64,000 bases of DNA from Candidatus Lernaella stagnicola (lineage in GTDB: Bacteria > Lernaellota > Lernaellaia > Lernaellales > Lernaellaceae). A model generated the notes under the pieces. The model was not told the DNA's origin. It worked only from the letters and a program-made list of their open reading frames with translations, and made no database searches. The stretch lies in contig JAVCCK010000015.1 of the NCBI GenBank assembly GCA_030765525.1, positions 98,734-162,733 on the forward strand, written 5' to 3'. This document shows positions 19,308 through 28,457 of the stretch, one piece after another. Position 1 is the stretch's first letter; each line of letters begins with the position of its first letter. The position numbers and the translations under genes were made by a program.

Positions 19308-21137
19308 TCAGCAGCCGCAGGCGCCGCCGCTGCCGTCGCCACCGCCGAAGTCGTCCGGGCCTTCCTCGTCGGTGGTGTCGTCGTCACCCGGCGCCGGTGC
19401 GCCGTCGTCGTCGTCGTCGGCCAAGTCGTCATCGTCGTCGGTGACGGTATCGTCATCGGTGCCGGTATCGTCGTCTGTTGAGGTGTCGTCGTCTGTTGAG
19501 GTGTCGTCATCGCCGGGCGTGACATCGTCGTCGCCGGGTGTCACGTCGTCGTCGCCGGGTGTCACGTCGTCGTCGCCGGGTGTCACGTCGTCATCGCCGG
19601 GCGTAACGTCATCGTCGCCGGGTGTGACATCATCATCATCGTCGTCATCGCCGGGCGTAACGTCGTCGTCATCATCGTCATCATCATCATCGTCGTCGTC
19701 ATCGTCGTCGTCATCGTCGCCGGGGTCTTCGCAAATATCTTCGTCTTCGATGCACGTCGTGCCCACCGGGCAGGGATCGCCGGCATGCGCGCATTCGTCG
19801 GCCACCGGCAGGCAAATGAAGGTTTCGTCGCCGTTGCAGAACAGCCCGTCGTCGACCGGGCACGGATTGCCGGTGTGGCCGCATTCGTCAAAGCCTTCGT
19901 CGCAGGCGGCGGTTTCGTCGCCGTTGCAGAAAACGCCGTCGTCAAAGGGGCACGGGTTGCCCGCATGCCCGCACGAGTTGGTCGTCTCGAAACACGCCGA
20001 GGTTTCGTCTCCGTTGCAGAACAGAGAGTCGTCAATGGGGCAGGGGTTGCCGGCGTGACCGCATTCGTCGAGGCCCTCGTCACATGCGGCGGTTTCCTCA
20101 CCGTTGCAGTACAGGCCGTCGTCGATGGGGCAGGGATTGCCGGTGTGGCCGCACTGGTCGAGGCCTTCATCGCACGCGTCGGTTTCATCGCCGTTGCAGT
20201 ACAGGCCGTCGTCGATGGGGCAGGGATTGCCGGTGTGGCCGCACTCGTTGAGGCCCTCGTCGCAGGCGGCGGTTTCGTCGCCGTTGCAGTACAGGCCGTC
20301 GTCCTGAGGGCATGGATTGCCCGCGTGTTGGCTGCAGGTGCCACCGAGGCAGGAGTCTTCGCCGTTGCAGAAGACGCCGTCGTCGCACGAAGTGCCGTTG
20401 GCGTCAGACCAACTATCGACGGACAGATCGGGATTGCACTCGAGGCAGGCATTGGCCGGATTGGGCGCGCCATCGGGAATGCAATTGCCGTTGATGACGC
20501 AGCCGCACTGCTCGGGGCAATACTCGACCACCCCGCGAAACGCGCCGTTGCCCGGCGAGAGCAGGGCGTCGAGATTCAACCAACCGGCGCTCGGGCTGCC
20601 GGACCAGGTGTGGCTTTGGGTGTGGGTGTTGTCGTGCAGTTCGAAGAGGAAAATCGAGGTTTGCTGAAAGCCGATACACCACGCGCCTTCGACAATCGGC
20701 TGGTCGAAAGCGGAGTAGGGCGTCACGTCCAGCGAGAACCACTCGCGGTGAGGTGGCTCGAAATTGACCGAATTCCAAACCGGCGATCCATCGGGGCCGT
20801 CCCCATCGGCGTCGACGAATACGGCCATTCGCGTGTCTTCGCCGAAGACATTGGAGACGCGCGCGGCGATGTCGGTCAGAAACGACGGGTAATTGTCCGG
20901 CAGGAGGCAGGAGACGATGTAGGCGTCCGGAATAATGGGCAGCGTTTGTTCGAAACCGCCATCGTCTTCGATGAGTTCTTCCACCACCGGGTCCATACAG
21001 GGATTCGCGAGAATCGCACCGTCTTCCCATGTCGTGGCGTCACCGTCGTCGAAAGAATCCCAAACATAGGATTGCGCCAACACTGACGCGGCGCCGAGCA
21101 TACACAGCAGAGCACCAAGAAGCAGAGTCCTTTTCAT
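19308..21137 (-). CDS. Secreted Cys-rich tandem-repeat protein with poly-Asp region and C-terminal Cys-Gly-Cys
   Basis: A 609-residue exported protein. The signal peptide is LLLGALLCMLGAASVLAQ. Residues about 23-200 look like a globular beta domain. Residues about 205-465 hold seven roughly 30-residue modules of the form HTGNPCPIDDGLYCNGDETxACDEG, each with conserved Cys. Then come a 20-residue poly-Asp run, six VTPGDDD repeats, further Thr/Asp repeats, and a C-terminus GGGDGSGGACGC. The modules probably form disulfide-bonded surface repeats; the Asp stretches may bind calcium or act as a stalk. No enzyme motif is visible. The start is preceded by GGGGGAG. It is divergent from the acyltransferase gene. 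Confidence 0.83.
   Translation of the reverse strand: MKRTLLLGALLCMLGAASVLAQSYVWDSFDDGDATTWEDGAILANPCMDPVVEELIEDDGGFEQTLPIIPDAYIVSCLLPDNYPSFLTDIAARVSNVFGEDTRMAVFVDADGDGPDGSPVWNSVNFEPPHREWFSLDVTPYSAFDQPIVEGAWCIGFQQTSIFLFELHDNTHTQSHTWSGSPSAGWLNLDALLSPGNGAFRGVVEYCPEQCGCVINGNCIPDGAPNPANACLECNPDLSVDSWSDANGTSCDDGVFCNGEDSCLGGTCSQHAGNPCPQDDGLYCNGDETAACDEGLNECGHTGNPCPIDDGLYCNGDETDACDEGLDQCGHTGNPCPIDDGLYCNGEETAACDEGLDECGHAGNPCPIDDSLFCNGDETSACFETTNSCGHAGNPCPFDDGVFCNGDETAACDEGFDECGHTGNPCPVDDGLFCNGDETFICLPVADECAHAGDPCPVGTTCIEDEDICEDPGDDDDDDDDDDDDDDDDDDDVTPGDDDDDDDVTPGDDDVTPGDDDVTPGDDDVTPGDDDVTPGDDDVTPGDDDTSTDDDTSTDDDTGTDDDTVTDDDDDLADDDDDGAPAPGDDDTTDEEGPDDFGGGDGSGGACGC
19516..19662 (-). repeat. 21-bp tandem repeats coding for VTPGDDD
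   Basis: Six nearly identical 21-base units (GTGTCACGTCGTCGTCGCCGG type on the plus strand), plus one expanded unit, encode VTPGDDD heptapeptides. Differences are mainly third-base changes. Such arrays can change length by slippage. Confidence 0.85.
19780..20395 (-). repeat. 90-bp tandem repeats coding for the Cys-rich modules
   Basis: Seven units spaced 90 bases apart (conserved CCGTTGCAG at 20281, 20191, 20101 and so on), with one 81-base unit at the 5' end of the array near 20362. Several neighbouring copies differ at only a few positions, which suggests recent duplication. Confidence 0.85.
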
Positions 21138-21365
21138 TACCGTCTCCCCCCTTTACCGGCAAACGACGGAGCCGCACCGTCCTCTGCGCGGCGTACGAAT
21201 CTGTTCGCATAAAACCAGTATTCCTGTATTGCGTGTCTCGCCGGCGGCGAGATGCACTGCAAATAATACCACACGTCGCGTGGTGCGGGAAAACGTAGGT
21301 CGAAAAAATTGACCACGAGCCGGGTGGAGTGTTAGCCTGCCAAGCGATCTTCAGGGAGGGCGACT

Positions 21366-22268
21366 ATGACCCCGTGGCAACGGCGGGCGACGATGCAGTT
21401 GGCGGAAAGGATTCTTCCGGCCGATGAATTCGAGCGTCTACAAACACTGGAAACCAGCGACAACGGCTTCGGGTACGATGATTTCGGAGTCGAAAAGGAA
21501 TCGGCGGTACTCGGGTATTGCGTGGCGCGGCTGCTCTATAAGTACTGGTTACGGGTCGAAAGCTTCGGACACGAAAATATCCCGCCGGCGCGGCGCGGGT
21601 TGATCGTTCCGAATCACTCGGGCGTGGTGCCGATCGACGGCGGGATGATTTGGTTCGACTTGCTGCTGAAGATGAAAAAGCCACGGCTGATGCGCGCGAT
21701 GGTCGACAATTTCATGGGTTTCCTTCCTTTTGTGAACACGATGATGTATCGCTGCGGGCAGGTGGTCGGCGCGCGGCGGAATTTCACGGATCTGCTGGAC
21801 CACGACGAACTCGTCACGGTGTTTCCGGAAGGAACGAGGGGCATCGGCAAGCCTTATTCGCAACGCTATCACTTGGTTCGCTTCAACGTGGGTTTTGTCG
21901 AGCTTTCCTTACTGCACCGCGCACCGATCATTCCCACGGCGATCATCGGCGGTGAGGAGCAGGCCCCGATGCTGGGCGATATCAAGCCGCTGGCGCGCAT
22001 GTTTCAATTTCCCTATTTTCCGATTACGCCGCTTTTCCCCTGGCTGGGTCCGCTGGGAGCTATACCTTTGCCCGTCAAGTATTACATTTACTACGGCGAA
22101 CCGATGCACTTCTACGAGACCTACAGTCCGGAGACGGTGAACGATCTGGAAACGATCCGCATGCTTGCCACCAAAGTGCAGATGGCGGTGCAGGACATGG
22201 TCAACGAAGGCCTGAAGAAGCGGGAGAGCGTTTTCGGCTTTTTCGACGATGACGGCGATGGAAACTGA
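21366..22268 (+). CDS. Lysophospholipid acyltransferase family protein (PlsC-like)
   Basis: A 300-residue protein of the glycerolipid acyltransferase superfamily. Motif I is NHSGVVPID (His with Asp seven residues on, a known variant of HxxxxD), with a motif III block FPEGTRGIGKPYSQRY near residue 152 and motif IV PIIPTAIIGGEEQAP. It probably transfers an acyl group to a lysophospholipid or related alcohol at the inner membrane. The ATG follows GGAGGG by five bases. Its end overlaps the downstream RF-1-type gene by 20 bases. Confidence 0.85.
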   Translation: MTPWQRRATMQLAERILPADEFERLQTLETSDNGFGYDDFGVEKESAVLGYCVARLLYKYWLRVESFGHENIPPARRGLIVPNHSGVVPIDGGMIWFDLLLKMKKPRLMRAMVDNFMGFLPFVNTMMYRCGQVVGARRNFTDLLDHDELVTVFPEGTRGIGKPYSQRYHLVRFNVGFVELSLLHRAPIIPTAIIGGEEQAPMLGDIKPLARMFQFPYFPITPLFPWLGPLGAIPLPVKYYIYYGEPMHFYETYSPETVNDLETIRMLATKVQMAVQDMVNEGLKKRESVFGFFDDDGDGN

Positions 22269-22611
22269 ATCCAATCGATACAGCCGCGAAGCGTTAGAAC
22301 CCGACTGCGAGGTTGAGTTTTTCAAGGCAACCGGGCCGGGTGGACAACACCGCAACAAGCGCGAAACCGGCGTGCGGCTCCTGCATAAACCAACGCAAAT
22401 CGTGGTGACGGCGACCGAACGGCGATCGCAGGCGCAAAATCTCGAGAACGCTTACGAACGTCTCGCCGAGAAATTGCGTATTCGCGATACGCCCAAGAAG
22501 AAGCGGAAATCTACTAAGCCATCGCGGGGCGCGAAAGAAAAACGCCTCGTAGAAAAGAAAAAACTGAGTGAAAAGAAGGCCGGTCGACTGCCGGTCGAGA
22601 TGCAAAAATAG
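22249..22611 (+). CDS. RF-1 domain peptidyl-tRNA hydrolase-like protein (ArfB/ICT1 type)
   Basis: A 120-residue protein with the release-factor catalytic loop ATGPGGQHRNKRETGVRL (GGQ near residue 31) and a Lys/Arg-rich C-terminal tail, the layout of ArfB and related codon-independent release factors. It would free peptides from stalled ribosomes or act in rescue with a partner. Another ATG at 22258 would also serve; neither has a strong SD, which fits translational coupling to the overlapping acyltransferase gene. Confidence 0.85.
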   Translation: MTAMETESNRYSREALEPDCEVEFFKATGPGGQHRNKRETGVRLLHKPTQIVVTATERRSQAQNLENAYERLAEKLRIRDTPKKKRKSTKPSRGAKEKRLVEKKKLSEKKAGRLPVEMQK

Positions 22612-22742
22612 GCGCAAACGAGATCTGGTCCTTACAATCGGGAATAAAAGTTATTTAACCCTACAAAACCGGTTGCCTTAGTAGGGATTTATTGATATAG
22701 AAGAAACGCTAGAAAAAGTAGCCGCCTCAAAGGGGTCAGAAA

Positions 22743-25700
22743 ATGAGCGCGATTGGAAAAAGAGAGAGAGCTTTTCTAAGCGTAAAATTCGGTAACCGCG
22801 TCAACTTCGAACGGCTTGAGCGCAAACTCTACAGTCACGACATCGGCGGTATGCCGAGTCTGGTCAGCCCGTTGGTGGGGGACACGACGCCCGAGGGCAT
22901 CGTCCAACCGGAGAGCGAAGAAGAGTTGGCACAGGTCATCAAATGGGCGTACGAGAACGGTATTCCCGTGACCCCGCGAGCAAAAGCCTCTTCCGGCTAC
23001 GGCGGCGTGCTGCCGATCAAGGGCGGGCTGGTGGTTGATTTCTTCCGGCTCAACAAAGTGGTGTCGCTGGATTCGACGGCGAACACGGCCACGGTGGAAG
23101 CGGGCATCGTGTGGGAGAAGCTGGAACACGCGTTGGAAAAACAGGGAATGATGCTGCGCCTCTATCCCTCGAGCCTGCCGGGTTCGACCGTCGGCGGCTG
23201 GTTCTGTCAAGGCGGCGCGGGTTTCGGTTCTTACGAAGCCGGGTGGTTTCGCGAAAACGTACTGGCCGTGCGGGTCGTATTGCCCACGGGCGAGGTGCGC
23301 GATTACTCCGGCGAGGACCTCGACTTGTTTTCCGACGCCGAAGGCGTAACCGGTTTCGTTTCCCAACTCACGATCCGGACGATGCCCAAAGAAGAACTGC
23401 GGATCATGGCGGTAGGTTGCCCGAACGCGCACGATCTGCAGGCGATGATTCAGCGCATCATCGAATACAAGCTGCCGATCTGGTCGATGACGTTCATCAA
23501 TCCGCGTATGGCCGAGCTCAAATCGCGCGCGCCGCTCAAAGAGCACTGGGGCCACCCATCCGAGGAGCGTGTCATTCTGCCGGCCGCTTACGTGACGACC
23601 ATCGCCTACCGGGCGAAGGACCACGAGGTTATCGCGGGCAACATGGAGGAGATCCTGCGACCCTGCGAAGGCGAGATTCTCTCGGATCGAATCGCGCACC
23701 ACGAATGGGAGCATCGCTTTCTGTTGATGGTGGTCAAGCGGCTCGGGCCGAGCCTGATCCCGACCGAGGTTGTCGTGCCGCTCGAATCGCTCGGGGACGT
23801 ATTCGACGAAATCGAGCATAAAATCCACAAGCCGATCGTCAAAGAGGGCGCGGTGATCCGCGAAGGGAGAGACGGCAAGCCGGAAGTTGTCATCCTTGGA
23901 TTCATTCCGGCCGACCAACGCCGCTTCTCGTTCAACCTGGTATTCCCACTCTCGCTGTCGGTTATCAAAATCGCCCAAAAGCACGGCGGGCGGCCGTATT
24001 CGACGGGCCTCTACTTTAAGAATCGCGCCGACGAGGTGTATGGTGCCGAGCGCGTCGCGCGGATGAAAAAATTCAAACGGGAAGAGGATCCCAAGGGCTT
24101 GCTCAATCCGGGCAAGGTGTTCGGTTCGGGGTTGCTCAATGTCGCCATGAGCATGGCGCTTTGGATGGAACCGTTGATTCGCCCCTTTGGCAACCAGGTC
24201 ATCACGAAGGTCGGCGAGCGTCCCCAGCAGGATGTGCGGGGCATTCCGGCCGACGTGGCATGGTACGCGTATAGTTGCAGCCAATGCGGGTATTGCGTCG
24301 AGGAATGCGATCAGTTTTACGGCCGCGGCTGGGAGAGCCAGAGTCCGCGCGGCAAGTGGTACTGGTTGCGCGAGTACATGGAAGGCCGGGAGGAATGGAG
24401 CCAGTTCATGGTCGACACCTTCCTGGCGTGTACGACCTGCGAACTGTGTAATTTCCGTTGCAGCGCGGCGCTGCCCATCGAACCCTCCTGGATGAAACTG
24501 CGCGGTAAGATCATCAACGAAGACAAGGGCCTGACCTTCCCGCCGTTCTACATGATGCAGGCGGCTTCGAGGAAGGAAGGGAACATTTGGGCCGGTTACC
24601 GCCGCGATCGCGACGCGTGGTTCCCCGAGGAACTGCGCGAACAGCACATGGGGAAGAAGTCGAAAATCGTTTACTTCGCAGGCTGCACGGCCAGTTTCGT
24701 GGAGGATGACATCGGCATTTCCTCTGCGCACTTGCTGCACGACGCGGGTGTGGAATTCACGTTCCTGGGCAAGAAGGAGAATTGTTGCGGCACGCCGATG
24801 CTGGCGGCCGGCCTGTGGGACACTTTCGAACTGATCATGAAGCGCAACATTGAAGCGGTAAAAGCGGCCGGCGCGGATACGGTCATAACGTCGTGCCCGG
24901 CCTGCGACATGATGTGGCGCAAGGTTTACCCGGAGTGGGCCGCGAGGCGAGGCATCGAATATGGCCTTACGAGCCGTCACTACAGCGAAGTCGTCGCGGA
25001 AAAGCTCGATAGCGGCGAGTTCACCTTCCCGGAAAACGGTCAGGAGAAGCAGAAGGTCACCTGGCACGATAGTTGTCACATGGGGCGGGTATCAGGTGTG
25101 TACGAAGAACCGCGACGGATGATTCAAGCCATCCCCGGCGTCGAGTTCGTCGAGATGACGCACCACCACGACGAAGCGCACTGCTGCGGCAGCGTGCTCA
25201 CGCTGATCAAGGACCCGGAAGTCGCCCACGACATCGGAAAAACCCGCTTGGACGAAGCGGTGGAAGTCGGCGCGCAGAAGGTTCTGGCCGCGTGTCCCTG
25301 CTGCCAATTCCAGTTACGCGTTTCGGCCGACAAGCGTGACGTTCCGATCGAGGTCGTTGACCTGGCGCACTTCGCCGCCGAGGCGCTCGGCCACGAGGTG
25401 CCGGACCCGAACGACAGCGTGCGCGCCTACTGGGCCGTGTTCGAGAAGATGATTCCGCTGATGACCCCGCGCGGCTTCGCCGACCTCATGCAAACCATGT
25501 GGCCGGAGCTCATCGGGGCGATGCCCTACGGGATGGGGCCGATGATGCGCGCGGCGGGCAAGGTCCCCGGCCTGCTGCAACTGATGAAGCCGATGTTCCC
25601 GATACTTTTCCCGCGGCTGTTGCCGATGATGCTGCCCAAGGTGATGGACACGATGCTCCAGCGCATCGCCGCCCAGGTGCCGATGCCCGATCACATGAGC

Positions 25701-25835
25701 GAGCAGATGCCCGAGATGATGCCCGGCATCATGGACAACCTGATGCCGCACATGATCGACGAGGTCGTGCCGCTGGTCTCGCAGCCCTTGATCGATCACT
25801 TGCGCGGCAAGAAGCCGGCGGCGCTTGAAGCCTGA
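22743..25835 (+). CDS. FAD-linked oxidase fused to 4Fe-4S and CCG (heterodisulfide reductase-like) domains
   Basis: A 1030-residue fusion. Residues about 45-470 are a PCMH-type FAD-binding and FAD-linked oxidase C domain (VTPRAKASSGYGG, SSLPGSTVGGWFCQGGAGFG). Two ferredoxin-like clusters follow: CSQCGYCVEEC near 510 and CTTCELCNFRC near 562. Then come two CCG domains (ENCCGTPMLAAGLWD, TSCPACDMMW, DSCHMGR, AHCCGSVL, AACPCCQFQL). The same set in GlcD/GlcF or GlpC and Dld-II-type enzymes oxidises a 2-hydroxy acid and passes electrons to quinone. The last 130 residues are Met/Pro-rich and amphipathic (MMLPKVMDTMLQRIAAQVPM), perhaps a membrane contact. A terminator lies just downstream. Confidence 0.9.
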   Translation: MSAIGKRERAFLSVKFGNRVNFERLERKLYSHDIGGMPSLVSPLVGDTTPEGIVQPESEEELAQVIKWAYENGIPVTPRAKASSGYGGVLPIKGGLVVDFFRLNKVVSLDSTANTATVEAGIVWEKLEHALEKQGMMLRLYPSSLPGSTVGGWFCQGGAGFGSYEAGWFRENVLAVRVVLPTGEVRDYSGEDLDLFSDAEGVTGFVSQLTIRTMPKEELRIMAVGCPNAHDLQAMIQRIIEYKLPIWSMTFINPRMAELKSRAPLKEHWGHPSEERVILPAAYVTTIAYRAKDHEVIAGNMEEILRPCEGEILSDRIAHHEWEHRFLLMVVKRLGPSLIPTEVVVPLESLGDVFDEIEHKIHKPIVKEGAVIREGRDGKPEVVILGFIPADQRRFSFNLVFPLSLSVIKIAQKHGGRPYSTGLYFKNRADEVYGAERVARMKKFKREEDPKGLLNPGKVFGSGLLNVAMSMALWMEPLIRPFGNQVITKVGERPQQDVRGIPADVAWYAYSCSQCGYCVEECDQFYGRGWESQSPRGKWYWLREYMEGREEWSQFMVDTFLACTTCELCNFRCSAALPIEPSWMKLRGKIINEDKGLTFPPFYMMQAASRKEGNIWAGYRRDRDAWFPEELREQHMGKKSKIVYFAGCTASFVEDDIGISSAHLLHDAGVEFTFLGKKENCCGTPMLAAGLWDTFELIMKRNIEAVKAAGADTVITSCPACDMMWRKVYPEWAARRGIEYGLTSRHYSEVVAEKLDSGEFTFPENGQEKQKVTWHDSCHMGRVSGVYEEPRRMIQAIPGVEFVEMTHHHDEAHCCGSVLTLIKDPEVAHDIGKTRLDEAVEVGAQKVLAACPCCQFQLRVSADKRDVPIEVVDLAHFAAEALGHEVPDPNDSVRAYWAVFEKMIPLMTPRGFADLMQTMWPELIGAMPYGMGPMMRAAGKVPGLLQLMKPMFPILFPRLLPMMLPKVMDTMLQRIAAQVPMPDHMSEQMPEMMPGIMDNLMPHMIDEVVPLVSQPLIDHLRGKKPAALEA

Positions 25836-25858
25836 TTCGGCCCGCTTGAGAAACGTGG

Positions 25859-25890
25859 GAGGCGTGGTTTCGACCACGCCTCTTTGCATT
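25859..25890 (+). terminator. Rho-independent terminator after the FAD/Fe-S oxidase gene
   Basis: A 10-bp perfect stem (GAGGCGTGGT / ACCACGCCTC) closed by a TTCG tetraloop, followed by TTTGCATTT, 24 bases after the stop. It also separates the oxidase from the convergent AAA+ gene. Confidence 0.85.
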
Positions 25891-25914
25891 TCAAAAGCCG
25901 CGATACGTCAATTA

Positions 25915-28224
25915 TTATGGCCGAATATCAGGTTCGGATACCTCGACTCGAATATTGGGGTCGTCGTCGGCTTTCGCCCATTTATTAAAAGGAAAACCGC
26001 GAAAATGGTTTCTTTCGCTAGTGTCATTCTCGCATTTCAGCAGTTCTTCGGGAATGTTTTTGGACTCGACTCGTCCGTATTGGATATCCCGGAAGAGTGA
26101 TACAAAGGTTCGCAGATCCCGGACCGTGACGGCGTCCGGCATGAGGGCAAACGCGGCGAGTACTTTTTCACTGATCCATCGCACGTCCGGGAATATCGCG
26201 CATAGCAATGATACGCCTTGGTAAACTTTCTCAACGCTTTTTCGGTCCGAAGAGTCAGACGTGGAATCCAGATCAAGGACACCGAGGGTTAGCCTCGAGA
26301 CGAAATCACTACCCTTGGATGCTTTGCTATTGTTCGAAGGGTCAGTTGTGGAGGGATCCTCGGTTCCCGAGAAAAGCCAAATGCAAGGATCAATATGGAA
26401 AGCCTTTCCTCCTCGCACATAGATACCGTCCTCAATGGGGCCCAGGAAAGCATTGTATACGTTGTCATTATCCAGCCGGGCGTTGATTTCGTCGACGAAC
26501 ACGAGAATCGCCTGTTCGCGATTTTGTGCTTGTGTCGTCACGATGGTGTCGAAGCAATCCAGAATGTCGCAACGCGAGGTCATTTGTGTGATGTTAAAGG
26601 GCAGCAAACGTAGATCCATTGATTTGGCGAGGCTCCGCACGAGGTGGGTTTTACCGGTACCGGGGCCGGCGACAAGCGTTCCGCAAATATGACGGCGTTC
26701 GCCGGAGTGCCTAAATTCCTCGATGGCGCCGATCAATCGACAAATGATTTTTTGTCTTTCGGTTACGCAGCAAACGTAGTCGTCGATTTCGGTCATTCCT
26801 CTCCATAGCTGGAATTTACGAATCACCCGGTGGTCGGGTAGTTCGACTTCAATGTACCCCTTCTCGCTAAGGGCATCCTCCCAATGCCCCGTTTCATCCT
26901 CCCAACCGAAATCGCGGAAAGCGAATCGGCCGCTTGCATGTCTCTGAGTTGTTGCCGCACCGGAATCCGTTGTTTGTTTCTTCTCAAAGGAGATTGGTCG
27001 CCAACTTTCAGGGTTGCGAACCCGTTCGCCCTCGTGCTTGACGAAATCACGTGTATCGCTCAGCGCTTTTTCCACGATCAATTTTAGGTCGGCCGGTTTC
27101 ACTTCGTTGCGAAGGTTTTCGACGACAAGAAAAGGCAATAATACGCTGGCCATCCCCATATTAACTTTGATTGACCTAACGGATGCTTCAGGCTGGACAT
27201 AGCAGTTGATTCGCGTGCCGTCGTGGTTCTTGGCTTTTGGCGTTGGAGCATAGGCCAGAAGACTAAAACCACGAGGCAGCACGACTATTTTCAAATTCTT
27301 ATGTTCATCACCGACAACGTTTCGTATTTCATCGATCAGATTAATTGCACGTTCCGTGGGGCAACCTCTCTGTGTAAGCCACCGGCTAAGGAGTCCGGTG
27401 CGTACCGCTTGCTCGGCCGCCACCTGTGGGATGAGCAGTAGCTGCAGGGCTTCGGGGTTCAGGTTTCTTAATTCGGCGAACCATGGTGGATTCCAGGCTT
27501 TGGTTGAAATGAACCATTGCGCCTTGCTGTGTTTCTCGACCAGGAACCTGATTAACCCCGACGAAACTACGCCGCGCAGAAGATCTTTTACGACCACAAC
27601 ATCGACCTCGCCATCATCCGGTAAACGTTCGGCATTGGATTCGAGGTTTTCTAAAAGATGGCCCTCACTAGGGCCTATCCATTCGGCAGGAGAGGGGAGT
27701 TCCCAATCGATACGATAGTACGGATGAGCATATTTGCCTTCCGTTGTGTGATAGACGCGGATAATTCGCGTCGTACAAACCTCTGCTTGGCGCTTTTTCT
27801 CAAGGATGGATTGAAGATTATAAAGCTGCACGTTAGGTAAATTCTTGTCGTTTAGTTTCGGATCACATAATGTAAAATGATTACGACCCTGGAGATTCTC
27901 CGGTTCGAACATGGCCCTTAGCAGCCCAGTGTCGTTCTTGTGCCAGATGCCGATTCCGTGAATCGTATATTGCGGATCTTCTTGTTTACCAACTTGATAC
28001 AAAAGAGACGCCGTACGTCCCGCCCCGCAGAAGGATTGGACGGTACTTTCGGGTTTGTGAAGGGCTCGGTAATGCGCCGATCCGGTTCGACTGGCGGTCG
28101 AGGAGCGATGGGTTCCGGTGACCCAATGCTCGTCAATAAACCAATCGCCGACGACGAGGATATTCTTGACGGCGTTTTGGTTGTCCGAACTTTCTGTTTC
28201 ATCTGTTTTTTCGTGTCCGTTCAT
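25915..28224 (-). CDS. Sugar-kinase-like (PfkB/HldE-type) domain fused to an AAA+ ATPase
   Basis: A 769-residue protein in a stretch with lower G+C than its neighbours. The N-terminus has ILVVGDWFIDEHWVTG (residues 22-37), then STVQSFCGAGRTASLL, VDVVVVKDLLRGVVSSGLI and LKIVVLPRGFSLLAYAP. Position by position these resemble the Rossmann-like strands of HldE/RfaE sugar kinases. From about residue 510 an AAA+ module follows: Walker A GPGTGKTH near 520, Walker B AILVFVDEIN near 575, sensor 1 CIWLFSGTEDP, then a helical lid. No membrane segment. The start at 28224 has GGGGGG six bases upstream. It stands alone between a terminator and a divergent esterase. Function unknown; a stress or phage-conflict role is only a guess. 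Confidence 0.75.
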   Translation of the reverse strand: MNGHEKTDETESSDNQNAVKNILVVGDWFIDEHWVTGTHRSSTASRTGSAHYRALHKPESTVQSFCGAGRTASLLYQVGKQEDPQYTIHGIGIWHKNDTGLLRAMFEPENLQGRNHFTLCDPKLNDKNLPNVQLYNLQSILEKKRQAEVCTTRIIRVYHTTEGKYAHPYYRIDWELPSPAEWIGPSEGHLLENLESNAERLPDDGEVDVVVVKDLLRGVVSSGLIRFLVEKHSKAQWFISTKAWNPPWFAELRNLNPEALQLLLIPQVAAEQAVRTGLLSRWLTQRGCPTERAINLIDEIRNVVGDEHKNLKIVVLPRGFSLLAYAPTPKAKNHDGTRINCYVQPEASVRSIKVNMGMASVLLPFLVVENLRNEVKPADLKLIVEKALSDTRDFVKHEGERVRNPESWRPISFEKKQTTDSGAATTQRHASGRFAFRDFGWEDETGHWEDALSEKGYIEVELPDHRVIRKFQLWRGMTEIDDYVCCVTERQKIICRLIGAIEEFRHSGERRHICGTLVAGPGTGKTHLVRSLAKSMDLRLLPFNITQMTSRCDILDCFDTIVTTQAQNREQAILVFVDEINARLDNDNVYNAFLGPIEDGIYVRGGKAFHIDPCIWLFSGTEDPSTTDPSNNSKASKGSDFVSRLTLGVLDLDSTSDSSDRKSVEKVYQGVSLLCAIFPDVRWISEKVLAAFALMPDAVTVRDLRTFVSLFRDIQYGRVESKNIPEELLKCENDTSERNHFRGFPFNKWAKADDDPNIRVEVSEPDIRP

Positions 28225-28457
28225 CGCGATCCCCCCAAAAGGCGCCGCTGAATCGAATCGGCGCCGGACATGCATAACGACCACTCAAAACAAGAAATTG
28301 AGTAGCGTAAACATAATTATATCACTAAAGAGCAAAACGAATAGATATTAAAACTGAAAAATTTCAAATCGCGCGTGTACTTACCCCGGTTCTTCTTTTC
28401 CTCCGGCGTTTGCGCTTGCGGAAAGTCTGGTTACGATAGGCGTGAAGTGGAGGGCGT

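Noticed and set aside
19660-19730. GAT/GAC microsatellites as regulatory simple-sequence repeats
   Set aside because: They are in frame, mix GAT and GAC, and encode the Asp linkers; nothing suggests out-of-frame switching.
22776-25079. A 767-codon open frame on the minus strand opposite the FAD/Fe-S oxidase
   Set aside because: It is antisense to a gene with clear motifs, and its His/Arg-rich text is the usual shadow of high-G+C coding DNA.
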